Numbered from the stretch's first letter, positions 8,186-18,255 are shown. The stretch: 64,000 nucleotides of DNA from Defluviitalea saccharophila (GCF_038396635.1 NZ_CP121687.1:1674001-1738000), one strand, 5' to 3'. The notes: generated from the letters alone by a model not told the origin. Made by a program: numbers and translations.

Positions 8186-9481
8186 TTATAAACAATAAAA
8201 CGCTTCAAAAGACTTGATAATGTATTCGTGATCTAATGTGCCGCCTAATTCCCTGACAGAATGCATGGAAAGCATAGGATTGCCGACATCTATGCAGCGT
8301 ATTCCCAATTGTGTGGCACTAATAGGGCCTATGGTACTGCCCCCTAATTCATCTGAGCGATTGACAAATTTTTGAACAGGCACCCCCGCTTTTCGACATA
8401 TTTCTTGATATACTGCGCTGGTATCTGCATCAGTAGCATATTTTTGGTCAGCATTTATTTTTATGACAGGTCCTCCATTGATGAGAGGATGATGGGTTGG
8501 GTCTTGTTTTTCTTCATAATTTGGGTGAAGAGCATGGGCCATATCAGCAGAAATCATATAAGAATTGGATAAAGCTCTAAAATAATCTTCTCGTCCCTTA
8601 CCTAAAGAAAGCAGAATCCTTTCTAAGACGTGAGAAAGCATAGGAGAATCTGCCCCTTGTTTGGTGGCACTTCCAATTTCCTCGTTGTCATAACAGACTA
8701 AAACGTTAATACCCGATGAGGGCTTAGCATGAATAAGAGCTTCTAAACCAGCATGGACCATGGCCAAGTCATCTAGTTTAGGGGAGGATATGAACTCCTT
8801 ATTCATACCTGTGATTAGACCTTTTTCGACAGTATACAAGAATAAATCAAAATCTAGAATTTCTTCTATTTTAACATCTATGTTTTGAGCAATCAATCTA
8901 AAAATTCTATTTTTTTCGCCAAATTCTTCACTTAGTCTTCCTAGGAGGGGTAGGGTATCCTTTTGCTTATTAAATTTTACGCCCTCATTCACCGTTCGAT
9001 TCATATGAATTGAAAGACTGGGAATTATTACAATAGGCTCCTTAAAATCAATAAGTTTTTTTGTAGGATTCAACGGATTTTGGCTTCTTAAGAGTACTCT
9101 TCCGGCAATGGACAGAGGTCTATCAAGCCATGTGTACAATATAGGTCCTCCATAACTTTCCGTATTTAATTTAATATAGTCTTTAACCCTCATATCCGGA
9201 AAAGGCTTTATTTTAAATCCAGGACTGTCCGTATGGGCTGCAATCATCTTAAAGCCTTGTTCTTCTACATTTTCTTCCCCTATAACAAAAGCTATGAGGG
9301 CAGAATCATTCACTACTGTAAAGTATCTCCCGTTTTTTTTAAGCTCCCAACGACTTTTAGGGTCCAAATCAATAAATCCGTTATCTTTTAATGTATTCTT
9401 TAAATTGTGAACAACATGAAAAGGCGATGGGCTGCTGTCTATAAATGAAATAAGTTCTTTCGCAAATGTATGATCTCGCAT
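8186..9481 (-). CDS. M18 family aminopeptidase (aspartyl aminopeptidase type)
   Basis: Cytosolic dizinc exopeptidase that releases N-terminal acidic or other residues from peptides. 431 residues, normal for M18. Metal and catalytic segments visible: MIAAHTDSPGFKIKP (His-Asp), CYDNEEIGSATKQGA (Glu-Glu), SADMAHALHPNYEEK, and RSDELGGSTIGPI near the end. ATG lies behind AAGGAG with a 6-nt spacer. First gene of a two-gene unit with glgP. I know of no functional coupling between the two families, so the pairing probably reflects shared housekeeping expression. Confidence 0.95.
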   Translation of the reverse strand: MRDHTFAKELISFIDSSPSPFHVVHNLKNTLKDNGFIDLDPKSRWELKKNGRYFTVVNDSALIAFVIGEENVEEQGFKMIAAHTDSPGFKIKPFPDMRVKDYIKLNTESYGGPILYTWLDRPLSIAGRVLLRSQNPLNPTKKLIDFKEPIVIIPSLSIHMNRTVNEGVKFNKQKDTLPLLGRLSEEFGEKNRIFRLIAQNIDVKIEEILDFDLFLYTVEKGLITGMNKEFISSPKLDDLAMVHAGLEALIHAKPSSGINVLVCYDNEEIGSATKQGADSPMLSHVLERILLSLGKGREDYFRALSNSYMISADMAHALHPNYEEKQDPTHHPLINGGPVIKINADQKYATDADTSAVYQEICRKAGVPVQKFVNRSDELGGSTIGPISATQLGIRCIDVGNPMLSMHSVRELGGTLDHEYIIKSFEAFYCL

Positions 9482-9560
9482 AATAAACTCCTTTGTAAAT
9501 AATATTTACACAATCGATAGCTGCTCAAATTATTATAACACAAATGCCTTTTTTTATTTC

Positions 9561-9595
9561 ACAAAAACAAAGGGCGCAAATATGCGCCCTTTGTT
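9561..9595 (-). terminator. Terminator of the S-layer protease gene
   Basis: Perfect GC-rich stem AACAAAGGGCGCA / TGCGCCCTTTGTT followed on the minus strand by TTTTG, 12 nt past the stop codon. Confidence 0.93.
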
Positions 9596-9606
9596 CATTT
9601 TTCCAT

Positions 9607-12600
9607 TTATTTTCTTTCCATAATCTTAATAAATCTATACAGTGCCACTGCAACTTCTGCTCTTGTTGCATTTGTTTTTGGTGCAAATGTTGTCTGAGTT
9701 CTTCCGTCTACCAGCTTAAGCTCTGTTACAAAGGAAATGCTTGATCTTGCATATCCTGATATATTGTTTTTATCTGTAAAGATGGATAAAGTTTTATCAT
9801 CTGTTTTTGGTATATCAGGAATACCAATTCCACCATAGAGATAAGTATATGCTCTTGTAATCATAGTCGCCATTTGTTCTCTTGTGATATTTGCATCAGG
9901 TGCAAAGTGGGTACTGTCTATTCCTTTGATTAATCCTGCTTTGGTAGCAGCTAAAATATAGTCGTAGTACCACTTTCCTGCTGGAACATCGACAAATTGT
10001 ATAGAATCTTTGTCTGGTACAAGCTTTAATGTTCTGGCTAAGATCGCTGCAAATTCTGCTCTGGTAATACTTCTGTCAGGTTCAAAGTGGGTATCATCTA
10101 CTCCAACCATTATGTGTTTTGCAGCTATAATTTCAATCTCATTCTTTGCCCAGTGGTTTGCAATGTCTGCAAAGGTTTTATTATATTCCATAACGGCATA
10201 ATATGAGAAATGACTGGTGCTAAAGGTTATGGTATTGGTATCCGGATCATATACTCCGCCAACATAATCCCATTCTCCAGTGGATTCGTTGTAGTAGTAT
10301 ACTCCTAATTTTTCTACATCGATAGCACTTAAGTCCATACCTTCTAAGGAAATTTCTACACTGATTTCAGAATTAAAGCTTAGAGATTCTTTATTTCCCT
10401 TTTCATCCACAATTTCCGCTGTGAATTCAAATACTCTTCCGCCAATAGCAAATAATCCACTTCCACTATTCTCGGAAGCATCTTTCAATTTGTCCTCAGC
10501 TTCTTCGCTGCTTAGTGCTTTCACTGTGAGTTTTACATCTTCATCCTCGCCATTGGAAGCAAATGCATTAGACGGTATAGTAATCGCTACTTCATTCGTT
10601 TTAACAACAAGGGACTTTCCTTGTGAAACGAGTTCTTTTAATGCATCACCATCGATGGAAACCGCTGGTTCTTTTGCAGAAGATGATATTGTACTCGTTA
10701 AAGTTTTTCCAGAAGTATTTTGTACCATGTCTTTTGTAATACGAGTATCATCTGTCTTATTCTCTTTACTTGTATTATTACTGGAGCCAGAGCCGCCACT
10801 ACCGCCAGAGCCACCGCTGCCAGAGCCACCACCGGAAGAGGTTTTTATAAATTTGATTGGCCCTCCGATAGCATACCCATTAATACCTGTTTTTAATTGA
10901 ATGGAGACTCCATCATTTGTATCCACTACATTAGGTATTGTAATTTGGAAAGATGTTATTCCATTGGCATCTGTCTTATTTCCAACTTTTACATTGGTAT
11001 CACTTTTTCGATATACATAACCTGAAACTGTGTAGCTTTCTTCAGTAGTACTGTTGTTGTTAATAATAGTAATGTCCGCATAGAATTGATGATTCTTAAG
11101 AACACTTCCTTTTTCATCTCTTGCAATAATCGTAACGGTACTGGTTTTTCCTAATCCTAAAGCTGGAGAAACTTGTATTGTGGTTTGAGCTGGATAAATT
11201 GATCCAGCGATAAATCCGACTGCACTGCCTGCTTTGTTTCCATCAGCGGTTTTAAACTGTATGGATATACCATCATTTTGATCTACGTATGAAGGAATAC
11301 GAACCTTCATCGTTGTTTTGCCATCTTTATTTGTAGGGCCAACAAATTCTATATTTTTAACGCTTTCTTTATAAACATATCCTGCAACCGTATATTCTTC
11401 ATCTGTTTCCCAGTTATTATTGACAATCGTTACATCGGTATGAAACTGCTCACCTTTTACAGGGTTGCCATATTGGTCTTTGGCAGTCACTGTAATGGTA
11501 CTTTCAGTTCCTAAATCGAATGCAGGATTTACTTCTACAGTTGTTTTTTCTGCAGCAAGTTTTCCTGCTTTCACAGATTGTGTGACCGTTACAGGATTAT
11601 AATTATTAGCTCTGACAGTAATTTCATAATCTCCTGCTTTAGTAATAACACCCTGTTTAATGGTTATCTTTCCAGGAGCAATACTGTATTGAGACGCTGT
11701 TAATGCGGTATTACCAACTGTAATTTCGACAATATTACTTCTCCAATCTGCATGATCTGTAAAAGTAATATCTAAGGAATTATCTACTGTATTGGAAGTC
11801 GTATCTGGTGTCAGCTCAGGTACAGGTTGACTTTCAATTGTCGTTACCTTAAGTGGTTCAGAAAGCCCGGAACTAAGTTGATCAGAACTGTCATCTATAG
11901 CTTCAACCGTATAAGCATATTCAGTTCCTTTAGTTAATCCAGTATCTAAATACTGAGTTTGGGTGGTCTTACCAGCAAATACACCATCTCTGTATACATT
12001 GTATTCTAAAATTCCTGAAGAGGATGAACTTGCATTCCATTCCAGGTTTACTTCATCTTCCCCAATATAGACTGCACGAAGGTTAGTCGGTTGTGTTGGA
12101 GGTTGTATAGTAACAAGTCCTCCCCCGTTTCCCGCTTTAACTCTGATTTTATTACTTGCAGGAGAATAGCCATTAGCATTTACGGCAAATGCATAGAGTA
12201 AGTATGTTTCCCCTGATTTAAAGCCATTATAAGGCACAGTTATATTCGTATAAGCTGCCCCTAACATAAAATAGGAACTTTGCATTTCTTTTTCTAATAG
12301 TATGATTTCAAAATGAAATATATTTTCCGTATTTGTGGCATTAATTTTTAACTCAATAGTAGCACCTACTGCATCATCATATGTTCCTACAAATTCAAGG
12401 CTTGGCGCTGCAGGAGCTTTTATGCTGGGCTCAGCCAGAGTATTTGTCGTTTTGGCAACTTTATCAGATGCTTTAGCATCTTCACCTATAGCTTCGACTT
12501 CATAAGTATAGGTTGTAGCAGGAGCAACTGAATAATCCGTATATAAAGTAACTTTTACCAATTCATTATTTATTTTACTTCCATTCCGATAAATATTGTA

Positions 12601-14271
12601 TCCTGTTACTCCTCCTGTATAACTTGATGGAGTCCATGAAAGTTTAACCACATTATATCCTGATTGAGCGATAAGATTTTTTGGAGTAGTCGGTTGATCA
12701 TCTAAACTTGGGGCAGATTCTTCGGTAATCTCCAGTGTATTGTTTACAGGTATCGCAGTAGCTATGTAAATCATAGCACCTACTTGTTCTTCATCAATAA
12801 TAACTGTATTTCCATTAACAGTATCTGGCTGGATTTTTTCAACAACTTTTTCTCCGTCCAAAAATTCAACATAATTATTATAATTAAATCCTGCAGCGGT
12901 ATCTATTGGTGTATTAATATTTGCTTTTACAAAATAATACGCTCCATTGGTATTACCAAACTTAAGATTTAGTGCCGGTTCTGTACGTTCTCCTGTAAAG
13001 AGTCCCATAAATGATTTATAACGTCCATTATAGGTATTAAATGATTTAGAGGTCCCATTATACTCCTTAAATTCTACAAATTGCTTTTCAGGACCAAGCA
13101 ATGAATAAATGAGTTTTCTATAATCTGAAACATCTATACTATCATATCCAAACTCGCTATTATCTTCATCTACTACAACAGCAACCTGAGATTTTTCAAA
13201 AAGTTCATCGAAAGATGTATTGATTTTATCTTTTGCTAATTGGTCATTGATACTGTCGGTTCCTGTTTTTGGATTTCTCACTAAATCTTTTATGAATTGG
13301 GTTCCTAATTTTTCATACATATAGAACCCAAACATATAAGATGCCCCATAGTTTGCCATAGGATCAGAATAGGACCAGTCAGTTAATCCACTGCCATATG
13401 GAAAAGAGTTTGCCAAATAATAGATGATATGAGACTCTGGATGGCCGTAACCGTTAACATATATCGCCAAATCAGCCATCGCTTCATCTAACCATACTTT
13501 TTCATACTCGGCGTTGGAAGAAATATTGTCTAAGTAAACTCCATATTGAATCATATGTTGGAATTCATGGGCTAATGTACCGAAGAAACTATTGGTTACT
13601 GACTCAGTATCTTCACCCCTTAAGCCTTCTACAACATCCATAAAAAACACTTCACATTCATTGGACTTATTAGGGTGATTTTGTGCTGGTAACTCGTTAA
13701 TCGAATCAAAAAATCCTGCTACATAAGTTCCACCCGTCGATCCGTCCTGAATATCCAATAATACAATTTTGATATGGGGATCTTTATCAACATCCGGCGG
13801 TGTACCGAAGACTTCAACATTCTTATCATATATCTTTTCGAACTCTCTAACCACGCGATCTAAAAAAGCATCTTCCAAAGTTCTTCCATCTTCTACATAA
13901 ATCAGCGAATGAGCGCCTATTCTTTTTAATGTGGTATCAATTGTATAGTAGTTCCCTGTTTCTGCATTCTGTACATGGAATTGCTTTGCAGAATTTAAGC
14001 CAGGAAGTCTGCTTGCTTGTATTGAAAAACTTTTATTTTCCTTTTGTCTTAGATAGTCAATATCTTCCTGTGTTGGAACAACAGGCTCTGCACCAGGAAT
14101 CCCTCGTATCACCTTTGCATCGGAATATCCCAGCTCAACTAAAATGTTTTCAAAATCTTTAAGCCTTTCTTCAGCATAAACAGTTTTTGTATTCAAAAAA
14201 CCTGGCAGGCTTCCCAAAACCACTGCTAATGCCAATATAAAAGAAATCATTCTTTTAATTCGTTTTTCCAC
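9607..14271 (-). CDS. Secreted multidomain zinc metalloprotease (M30/hyicolysin-like) with C-terminal SLH anchor
   Basis: 1554 residues. Signal peptide 1-33 (cleavage near TVYA). Protease domain about 85-510 with FFGTLAHEFQHMIQ (HExxH at 235-239) and a downstream Glu in KVWLDEAMADLA (about 264), the pattern of the M30 hyicolysin family. Two fibronectin type III domains (about 528-612 and 724-812) flank a beta-domain. A DUF1533-like segment (about 825-900) is followed by two homologous Ig/invasin-like repeats (about 905-1022 and 1027-1142). A Gly/Ser linker (about 1145-1165), a mixed domain ending in SHFSYYAVME, and three SLH repeats (about 1366-1550, FADIANHWAKNEI, TRAEFAAILARTL, TREQMATMITRAY, TRAEVAVALYRF) complete it. 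It should be displayed on the S-layer and digest extracellular protein. Start ATG behind GGAGGG. Family assignment of the protease is from motif only. Confidence 0.93.
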   Translation of the reverse strand: MEKRIKRMISFILALAVVLGSLPGFLNTKTVYAEERLKDFENILVELGYSDAKVIRGIPGAEPVVPTQEDIDYLRQKENKSFSIQASRLPGLNSAKQFHVQNAETGNYYTIDTTLKRIGAHSLIYVEDGRTLEDAFLDRVVREFEKIYDKNVEVFGTPPDVDKDPHIKIVLLDIQDGSTGGTYVAGFFDSINELPAQNHPNKSNECEVFFMDVVEGLRGEDTESVTNSFFGTLAHEFQHMIQYGVYLDNISSNAEYEKVWLDEAMADLAIYVNGYGHPESHIIYYLANSFPYGSGLTDWSYSDPMANYGASYMFGFYMYEKLGTQFIKDLVRNPKTGTDSINDQLAKDKINTSFDELFEKSQVAVVVDEDNSEFGYDSIDVSDYRKLIYSLLGPEKQFVEFKEYNGTSKSFNTYNGRYKSFMGLFTGERTEPALNLKFGNTNGAYYFVKANINTPIDTAAGFNYNNYVEFLDGEKVVEKIQPDTVNGNTVIIDEEQVGAMIYIATAIPVNNTLEITEESAPSLDDQPTTPKNLIAQSGYNVVKLSWTPSSYTGGVTGYNIYRNGSKINNELVKVTLYTDYSVAPATTYTYEVEAIGEDAKASDKVAKTTNTLAEPSIKAPAAPSLEFVGTYDDAVGATIELKINATNTENIFHFEIILLEKEMQSSYFMLGAAYTNITVPYNGFKSGETYLLYAFAVNANGYSPASNKIRVKAGNGGGLVTIQPPTQPTNLRAVYIGEDEVNLEWNASSSSSGILEYNVYRDGVFAGKTTQTQYLDTGLTKGTEYAYTVEAIDDSSDQLSSGLSEPLKVTTIESQPVPELTPDTTSNTVDNSLDITFTDHADWRSNIVEITVGNTALTASQYSIAPGKITIKQGVITKAGDYEITVRANNYNPVTVTQSVKAGKLAAEKTTVEVNPAFDLGTESTITVTAKDQYGNPVKGEQFHTDVTIVNNNWETDEEYTVAGYVYKESVKNIEFVGPTNKDGKTTMKVRIPSYVDQNDGISIQFKTADGNKAGSAVGFIAGSIYPAQTTIQVSPALGLGKTSTVTIIARDEKGSVLKNHQFYADITIINNNSTTEESYTVSGYVYRKSDTNVKVGNKTDANGITSFQITIPNVVDTNDGVSIQLKTGINGYAIGGPIKFIKTSSGGGSGSGGSGGSGGSGSSNNTSKENKTDDTRITKDMVQNTSGKTLTSTISSSAKEPAVSIDGDALKELVSQGKSLVVKTNEVAITIPSNAFASNGEDEDVKLTVKALSSEEAEDKLKDASENSGSGLFAIGGRVFEFTAEIVDEKGNKESLSFNSEISVEISLEGMDLSAIDVEKLGVYYYNESTGEWDYVGGVYDPDTNTITFSTSHFSYYAVMEYNKTFADIANHWAKNEIEIIAAKHIMVGVDDTHFEPDRSITRAEFAAILARTLKLVPDKDSIQFVDVPAGKWYYDYILAATKAGLIKGIDSTHFAPDANITREQMATMITRAYTYLYGGIGIPDIPKTDDKTLSIFTDKNNISGYARSSISFVTELKLVDGRTQTTFAPKTNATRAEVAVALYRFIKIMERK

Positions 14272-14383
14272 TGCTTTCCCTCCTTAAATTAAAATGCGCT
14301 TATTTGTTTTCCTCTCTTGAAATAAATTTTTATATTTCTTTCGTTGAGGGTATCATAAAAAACTCTTCGAAAACCATCTGCTG

Positions 14384-14421
14384 CATGAAACATGATTTTT
14401 TTGACATGAAATACGATTTTT
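14384..14421. repeat. Two direct repeats spaced 21 bp, upstream of the S-layer protease gene
   Basis: CATGAAACATGATTTTT (14384-14400) and CATGAAATACGATTTTT (14405-14421) differ at two positions and start 21 bp apart, two helical turns. They lie 113-150 bp upstream of the protease start, where a regulator could bind one DNA face twice. I could not identify a convincing promoter in 14272-14482. Confidence 0.45.
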
Positions 14422-14482
14422 CTGTGTTAATATGGAAAAATATATTTTATTCTTCTATAAATTAGCTTTTAAAAAATAAAAG

Positions 14483-14516
14483 CAGGCTGTTCAGTAAATA
14501 TTTACTGAACAGCCTG
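14483..14516 (-). terminator. Terminator of ileS
   Basis: A perfect 34-bp palindrome (half CAGGCTGTTCAGTAAAT), followed on the minus strand by CTTTTATTTTTT. It begins 7 nt past the ileS stop. Confidence 0.93.
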
Positions 14517-14522
14517 TTCATC

Positions 14523-17500
14523 TTAAGCTTTTTGTACGGTTAATTGAACTGCTTCTCCATTGATATTCCAGTCCTTAGAATAACCATCCATCGTTCCTTC
14601 TGATATTTTTTCTGCTAAGACTTCTCCAGCTATTTCTTCTTTATTTCTTTCTATAATCTTAGCCAATTTTTCATTTCCATGATAAGTTACATGAATATAA
14701 TCCTGTACTTCAAAATCCGCTTCTTTTCTCATGGTTTGGATTTTGCTGATAATTTCTCTGACAAATCCTTCTTCAATCAGTTCTTCTGAAAGGTTAGTAT
14801 CTAATACTACGGTAACATCTCTTTCACTTTCTGCCACAAAACCTTCTTTATGCTCTGTAGCAATTAAAAGATCTTCTTCCAGAAGCTCTACTTTTTCTCC
14901 GTCAAAATCAAAGGTTAAAGGTTTGCCGCTTTTTAGCTCATTCATTGCTTTATTGCCATCGATTGCAGCAAGCGCTTCACGAATCTTTCCTACGAGTTTT
15001 CCGTATTTTGGTCCTACGGTTTTTAACTGAGGCTTGAAGGAATAGGTCGTAAAGTCCGCAACATCATCGGTAAAGATGACTTCTTTAACATTTAACTCGT
15101 CAGCAATGATTTCCTTATACTCGCTGGAAAGCTCTTTTGCTGCCTTTACATACATTCTGCCTAAAGGCTGTCTGTTTTTAATATTGGCAGTGTTTCTGCA
15201 TGCACGGCCCTGTACAACGATTTTTAGTACTTCATCCATGCTTTCTTCTAAAGTTTTGTCTATGAAAGCTTCATTAACTTCTGGGAACAGGCACAGATGT
15301 ACACTTTCAGGAGCATTCTTATCCACATTTCGAACAAGGTTTTGATAGATTTCTTCTGCCATAAAAGGTGTAAATGGAGCCGTTAGTTTCGTTAAGGTGG
15401 TTAAAACGGTATAAAGAGTCATATATGCATTGATTTTATCCTGAGGCATATCTTTATACCAGAAACGCTCTCTGCTTCTTCTTACATACCAGTTACTTAA
15501 ATCATCAACAAATTCCTGTAATGCCCTTGCAGATTCTATGATTCTGTAGTTATCAAGGTTTTTATCAACAGTTGCGATTAAAGAATGTAATTTGGATAAA
15601 ATCCATTTGTCCATGATGGATAATTTTTCGTAATCCAATGTATAATCCATAGGATTGAATCCGTCAATGTTCGCATACAGGACATAGAAAGCATAGGTAT
15701 TCCAAAGGGTTCCCATGTATTTTCTTTGGGCTTCGCTAACAGCTTCTCCGTAGAATCTGCTTGGAAGCCATGGAGCACTGTTGGTGTAGAAATACCATCT
15801 TACTGCATCCGCTCCTTGTTTATCAAGAACAGACCAAGGATCTACTACATTTCCTTTGTGCTTACTCATCTTCTGTCCGTCTTTATCTTGAACCAATCCA
15901 AGAACAATTACGTTTTTATATGCCGGTTCATCAAATAAAAGGGTGGAAATAGCGAGTAATGTATAGAACCATCCTCTTGTTTGGTCCACTGCTTCACTGA
16001 TAAAGTTTGCCGGGAAGTTTTGCTCAAACTTTTCTTTGTTTTCAAATGGATAATGCCATTGTGCAAAAGGCATGGACCCGGAATCGTACCAGCAGTCGAT
16101 TACTTCCGTTACTCTCTTCATGGTGCCGCCACATTCAGGGCAATTTAGATATACATTGTCAATATAAGGCTTATGAAGCTCAATATCTTCTGGTACATCT
16201 TTTCCCATTTCACGAAGTTCTGCAATACTGCCTATAGCATGGCGATAGCCGCAGCCACATTCCCAAATCGGCAATGGGGTTCCCCAGTATCTTTCACGGC
16301 TAAGTCCCCAGTCTATAACATTTTCAAGGAAGTTTCCAAAACGTCCGTCACGGATATTTTCCGGAAGCCAGTTTATTTTGTGATTGTTTTTAAGAAGTCT
16401 GTCTCTTACTTCTGTCATTTTAATAAACCAAGTGTCTCTTGCGTAGTATAAAAGAGGTGTATCGCATCTCCAGCAGAAAGGATAAGAGTGTTCATAATTC
16501 TGCGCTTTATAAAGGAGATTTCTATTGTCTAAATCCTTTATAATCTGTGGATCTGCATCCTTTACAAATACGCCTTTCCAAGGGGTTACAGCATCTACAA
16601 AATTACCTTGTTCATTAACCAATTGCACGAAAGGAAGGTCATAAACTCTTCCTACTCTGGCGTCGTCTTCCCCGAAGGCTGGAGCCGTATGAACGATACC
16701 AGTACCGTCTGTTAAAGTTACATAGTCATCCGCTACAACATACCATGCTTTTTTATCGACTTTAGCAAAATCAAAAAGTGGAGTATATTCTGTGCCGACT
16801 AAATCTTTTCCAACCATTCTGTCTAAAACTTCGTATTCTTCTTTTAATACGGTGTCTGCCAAAGCTTCCGCTAAAATATACACTTCATCAGAACATTTAA
16901 CTTTTACATAGGTTTCGTCAGGGTTTACAACCAAAGCAACGTTAGAAGGCAAGGTCCAAGGGGTTGTGGTCCATGCCATTAAGTAAACTTGATTTTCTCC
17001 TTTTACAGGGAATTTTACATAAACAGACGCTTCTTTTACGTCCTTATAGCCTTGTGCTACTTCATGGCTGGATAAGGATGTTCCGCATCTTGGGCAATAA
17101 GGCACGATTTTGTGACCTTTGTACAAAAGTCCTTGATCCCATATTTTCTTTAAGGACCACCAAACCGATTCAATGTAATTATTATGATAGGTTACATAAG
17201 GGTTTTCCATATCTACCCAATAACCTACACGATCACTCATTTTTTCCCATTCATTTTGATATTTCCAAACACTTTCTTTACATTTCTTGATAAAAGGTTC
17301 TACCCCATATTCTTCAATCTGAGGCTTACCGCTGATACCAAGGATTTTTTCTACTTCCAGTTCAACAGGAAGTCCATGGGTATCCCAGCCTGCTTTTCTA
17401 AGAACATTATACCCCTTCATGGATTTGTATCTTGGAATAATGTCCTTAATAACCCTTGTTAAGATATGTCCTATATGAGGCTTTCCATTGGCTGTAGGAG

Positions 17501-17639
17501 GTCCGTCATAAAAAGTAAAAGTCGGTCCCCCTTCTCTCAGGGACATACTTTTTTCAAAAATCTTATTTTCTTTCCAGAATTCTAGTACCTGTTTTTCTCG
17601 TTCAACAAAATTAAGGTCCGTCGAAACTTTGTTATACAC
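14523..17639 (-). CDS. ileS: Isoleucyl-tRNA synthetase, IleS2-like
   Basis: Class I aminoacyl-tRNA synthetase that charges tRNA-Ile and edits valine. 1038 residues. The HIGH motif is at 55-58 (GKPHIGHIL) and the KMSKS motif reads KMSKHKGN. The flanking KAGWDTHGLPVELEVEK and overall length fit the eukaryote-like type 2 group. In that group pseudomonic-acid sensitivity is usually low, which is family knowledge and not tested here. I choose the GTG at 17639 (product starts MYNKVSTDLNFVEREK) because GGAGGG is 6 nt upstream. An in-frame ATG 24 nt earlier overlaps that ribosome site. Expressed from a T-box leader. Confidence 0.96.
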   Translation of the reverse strand: MYNKVSTDLNFVEREKQVLEFWKENKIFEKSMSLREGGPTFTFYDGPPTANGKPHIGHILTRVIKDIIPRYKSMKGYNVLRKAGWDTHGLPVELEVEKILGISGKPQIEEYGVEPFIKKCKESVWKYQNEWEKMSDRVGYWVDMENPYVTYHNNYIESVWWSLKKIWDQGLLYKGHKIVPYCPRCGTSLSSHEVAQGYKDVKEASVYVKFPVKGENQVYLMAWTTTPWTLPSNVALVVNPDETYVKVKCSDEVYILAEALADTVLKEEYEVLDRMVGKDLVGTEYTPLFDFAKVDKKAWYVVADDYVTLTDGTGIVHTAPAFGEDDARVGRVYDLPFVQLVNEQGNFVDAVTPWKGVFVKDADPQIIKDLDNRNLLYKAQNYEHSYPFCWRCDTPLLYYARDTWFIKMTEVRDRLLKNNHKINWLPENIRDGRFGNFLENVIDWGLSRERYWGTPLPIWECGCGYRHAIGSIAELREMGKDVPEDIELHKPYIDNVYLNCPECGGTMKRVTEVIDCWYDSGSMPFAQWHYPFENKEKFEQNFPANFISEAVDQTRGWFYTLLAISTLLFDEPAYKNVIVLGLVQDKDGQKMSKHKGNVVDPWSVLDKQGADAVRWYFYTNSAPWLPSRFYGEAVSEAQRKYMGTLWNTYAFYVLYANIDGFNPMDYTLDYEKLSIMDKWILSKLHSLIATVDKNLDNYRIIESARALQEFVDDLSNWYVRRSRERFWYKDMPQDKINAYMTLYTVLTTLTKLTAPFTPFMAEEIYQNLVRNVDKNAPESVHLCLFPEVNEAFIDKTLEESMDEVLKIVVQGRACRNTANIKNRQPLGRMYVKAAKELSSEYKEIIADELNVKEVIFTDDVADFTTYSFKPQLKTVGPKYGKLVGKIREALAAIDGNKAMNELKSGKPLTFDFDGEKVELLEEDLLIATEHKEGFVAESERDVTVVLDTNLSEELIEEGFVREIISKIQTMRKEADFEVQDYIHVTYHGNEKLAKIIERNKEEIAGEVLAEKISEGTMDGYSKDWNINGEAVQLTVQKA

Positions 17640-17675
17640 AGTATACCCTCCATTTCTTTCCATTCAATATAAAAA

Positions 17676-17943
17676 GCCCCTCATCCCTTAACAGGACGAA
17701 AGGCTCCCTTTCGCTATACCACCTGATATTACATCTTGTATTATCTACGCATACTACTATATGCTTTCCTGTTAACGGGGGAATCCCGTCAGAGCCTACT
17801 ACAATTTTCGGTCTGCCACTCCAAGGGGATTTTCCGTATTTTCTTCATCTTGGGCTCCCACCATCCCCAATTCGCTGCGGACTTCAAAAATACGTACTTG
17901 TCCTTTTCTTCGTGTTTATACAAATATCCCAATCTATAACTCA
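17676..17943 (-). promoter_or_regulatory. T-box leader of ileS
   Basis: The T-box core AGGTGGTATAGCG lies on the minus strand at 17724-17712. It is followed by a terminator stem AGCCTTTCGTCC / GGGATGAGGGGCT (many G-U pairs) with TTTTT. Upstream is a Stem I-like region. A candidate isoleucine specifier ATC sits at 17830-17828 in the context GGAAAATCCCC. Uncharged tRNA-Ile should stabilise the antiterminator and allow ileS transcription. The exact specifier is inferred without folding. Confidence 0.92.
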
Positions 17944-17950
17944 ATTTATT

Positions 17951-17979
17951 ATTATAGAAAACTCTTTTACATTTGTAAA
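17951..17979 (-). promoter_or_regulatory. Sigma-A promoter of the ileS T-box transcript
   Basis: Minus strand TTTACA (17979-17974), 17-nt spacer, TATAAT (17956-17951). Start of transcription is expected a few bases downstream, at the beginning of the T-box leader. Confidence 0.8.
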
Positions 17980-18076
17980 GGGGTTTTTTATTATATTTGT
18001 CATTATACTAAGGTTTTGTACATACCCTATAGTTATAGATTGAAGATGATTTCTGTAAAATAGAAGGGGGATTTAT

Positions 18077-18214
18077 ATGGAAATAATAAAGTATGTTGTT
18101 GTTTCTTTATTTTCTATTTTTACACTACTGCTTCTGGCTTCTCAATGCAAAAGTTATGCCATGAAAAAAGGCCAGGAATTAGTACAGCTTTTATCCAAGG
18201 ATAAACAGATATAA
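18077..18214 (+). CDS. Small single-span membrane protein, 45 residues
   Basis: Open frame MEIIKYVVVSLFSIFTLLLL, continuing ASQCKSYAMKKGQELVQLLS and ending KDKQI. It has an AGGGGG ribosome site 7 nt before the ATG. Residues 5-22 form one hydrophobic helix; a Cys lies just after it (ASQCKS) and the tail is basic and amphipathic. A lipoprotein reading is possible but the sequence before Cys is not a good lipobox. It sits alone between the divergent ileS leader and pncB. No family recognised. Confidence 0.6.
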   Translation: MEIIKYVVVSLFSIFTLLLLASQCKSYAMKKGQELVQLLSKDKQI

Positions 18215-18255
18215 TATCTTTATTTATAAAATTTTTATCCCGTTAATTTACTTTG

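Noticed and set aside
10421-10900. 159-codon plus-strand frame with Pro/Glu repeats
   Set aside because: Antisense of the Gly/Ser linker region of the S-layer protease.
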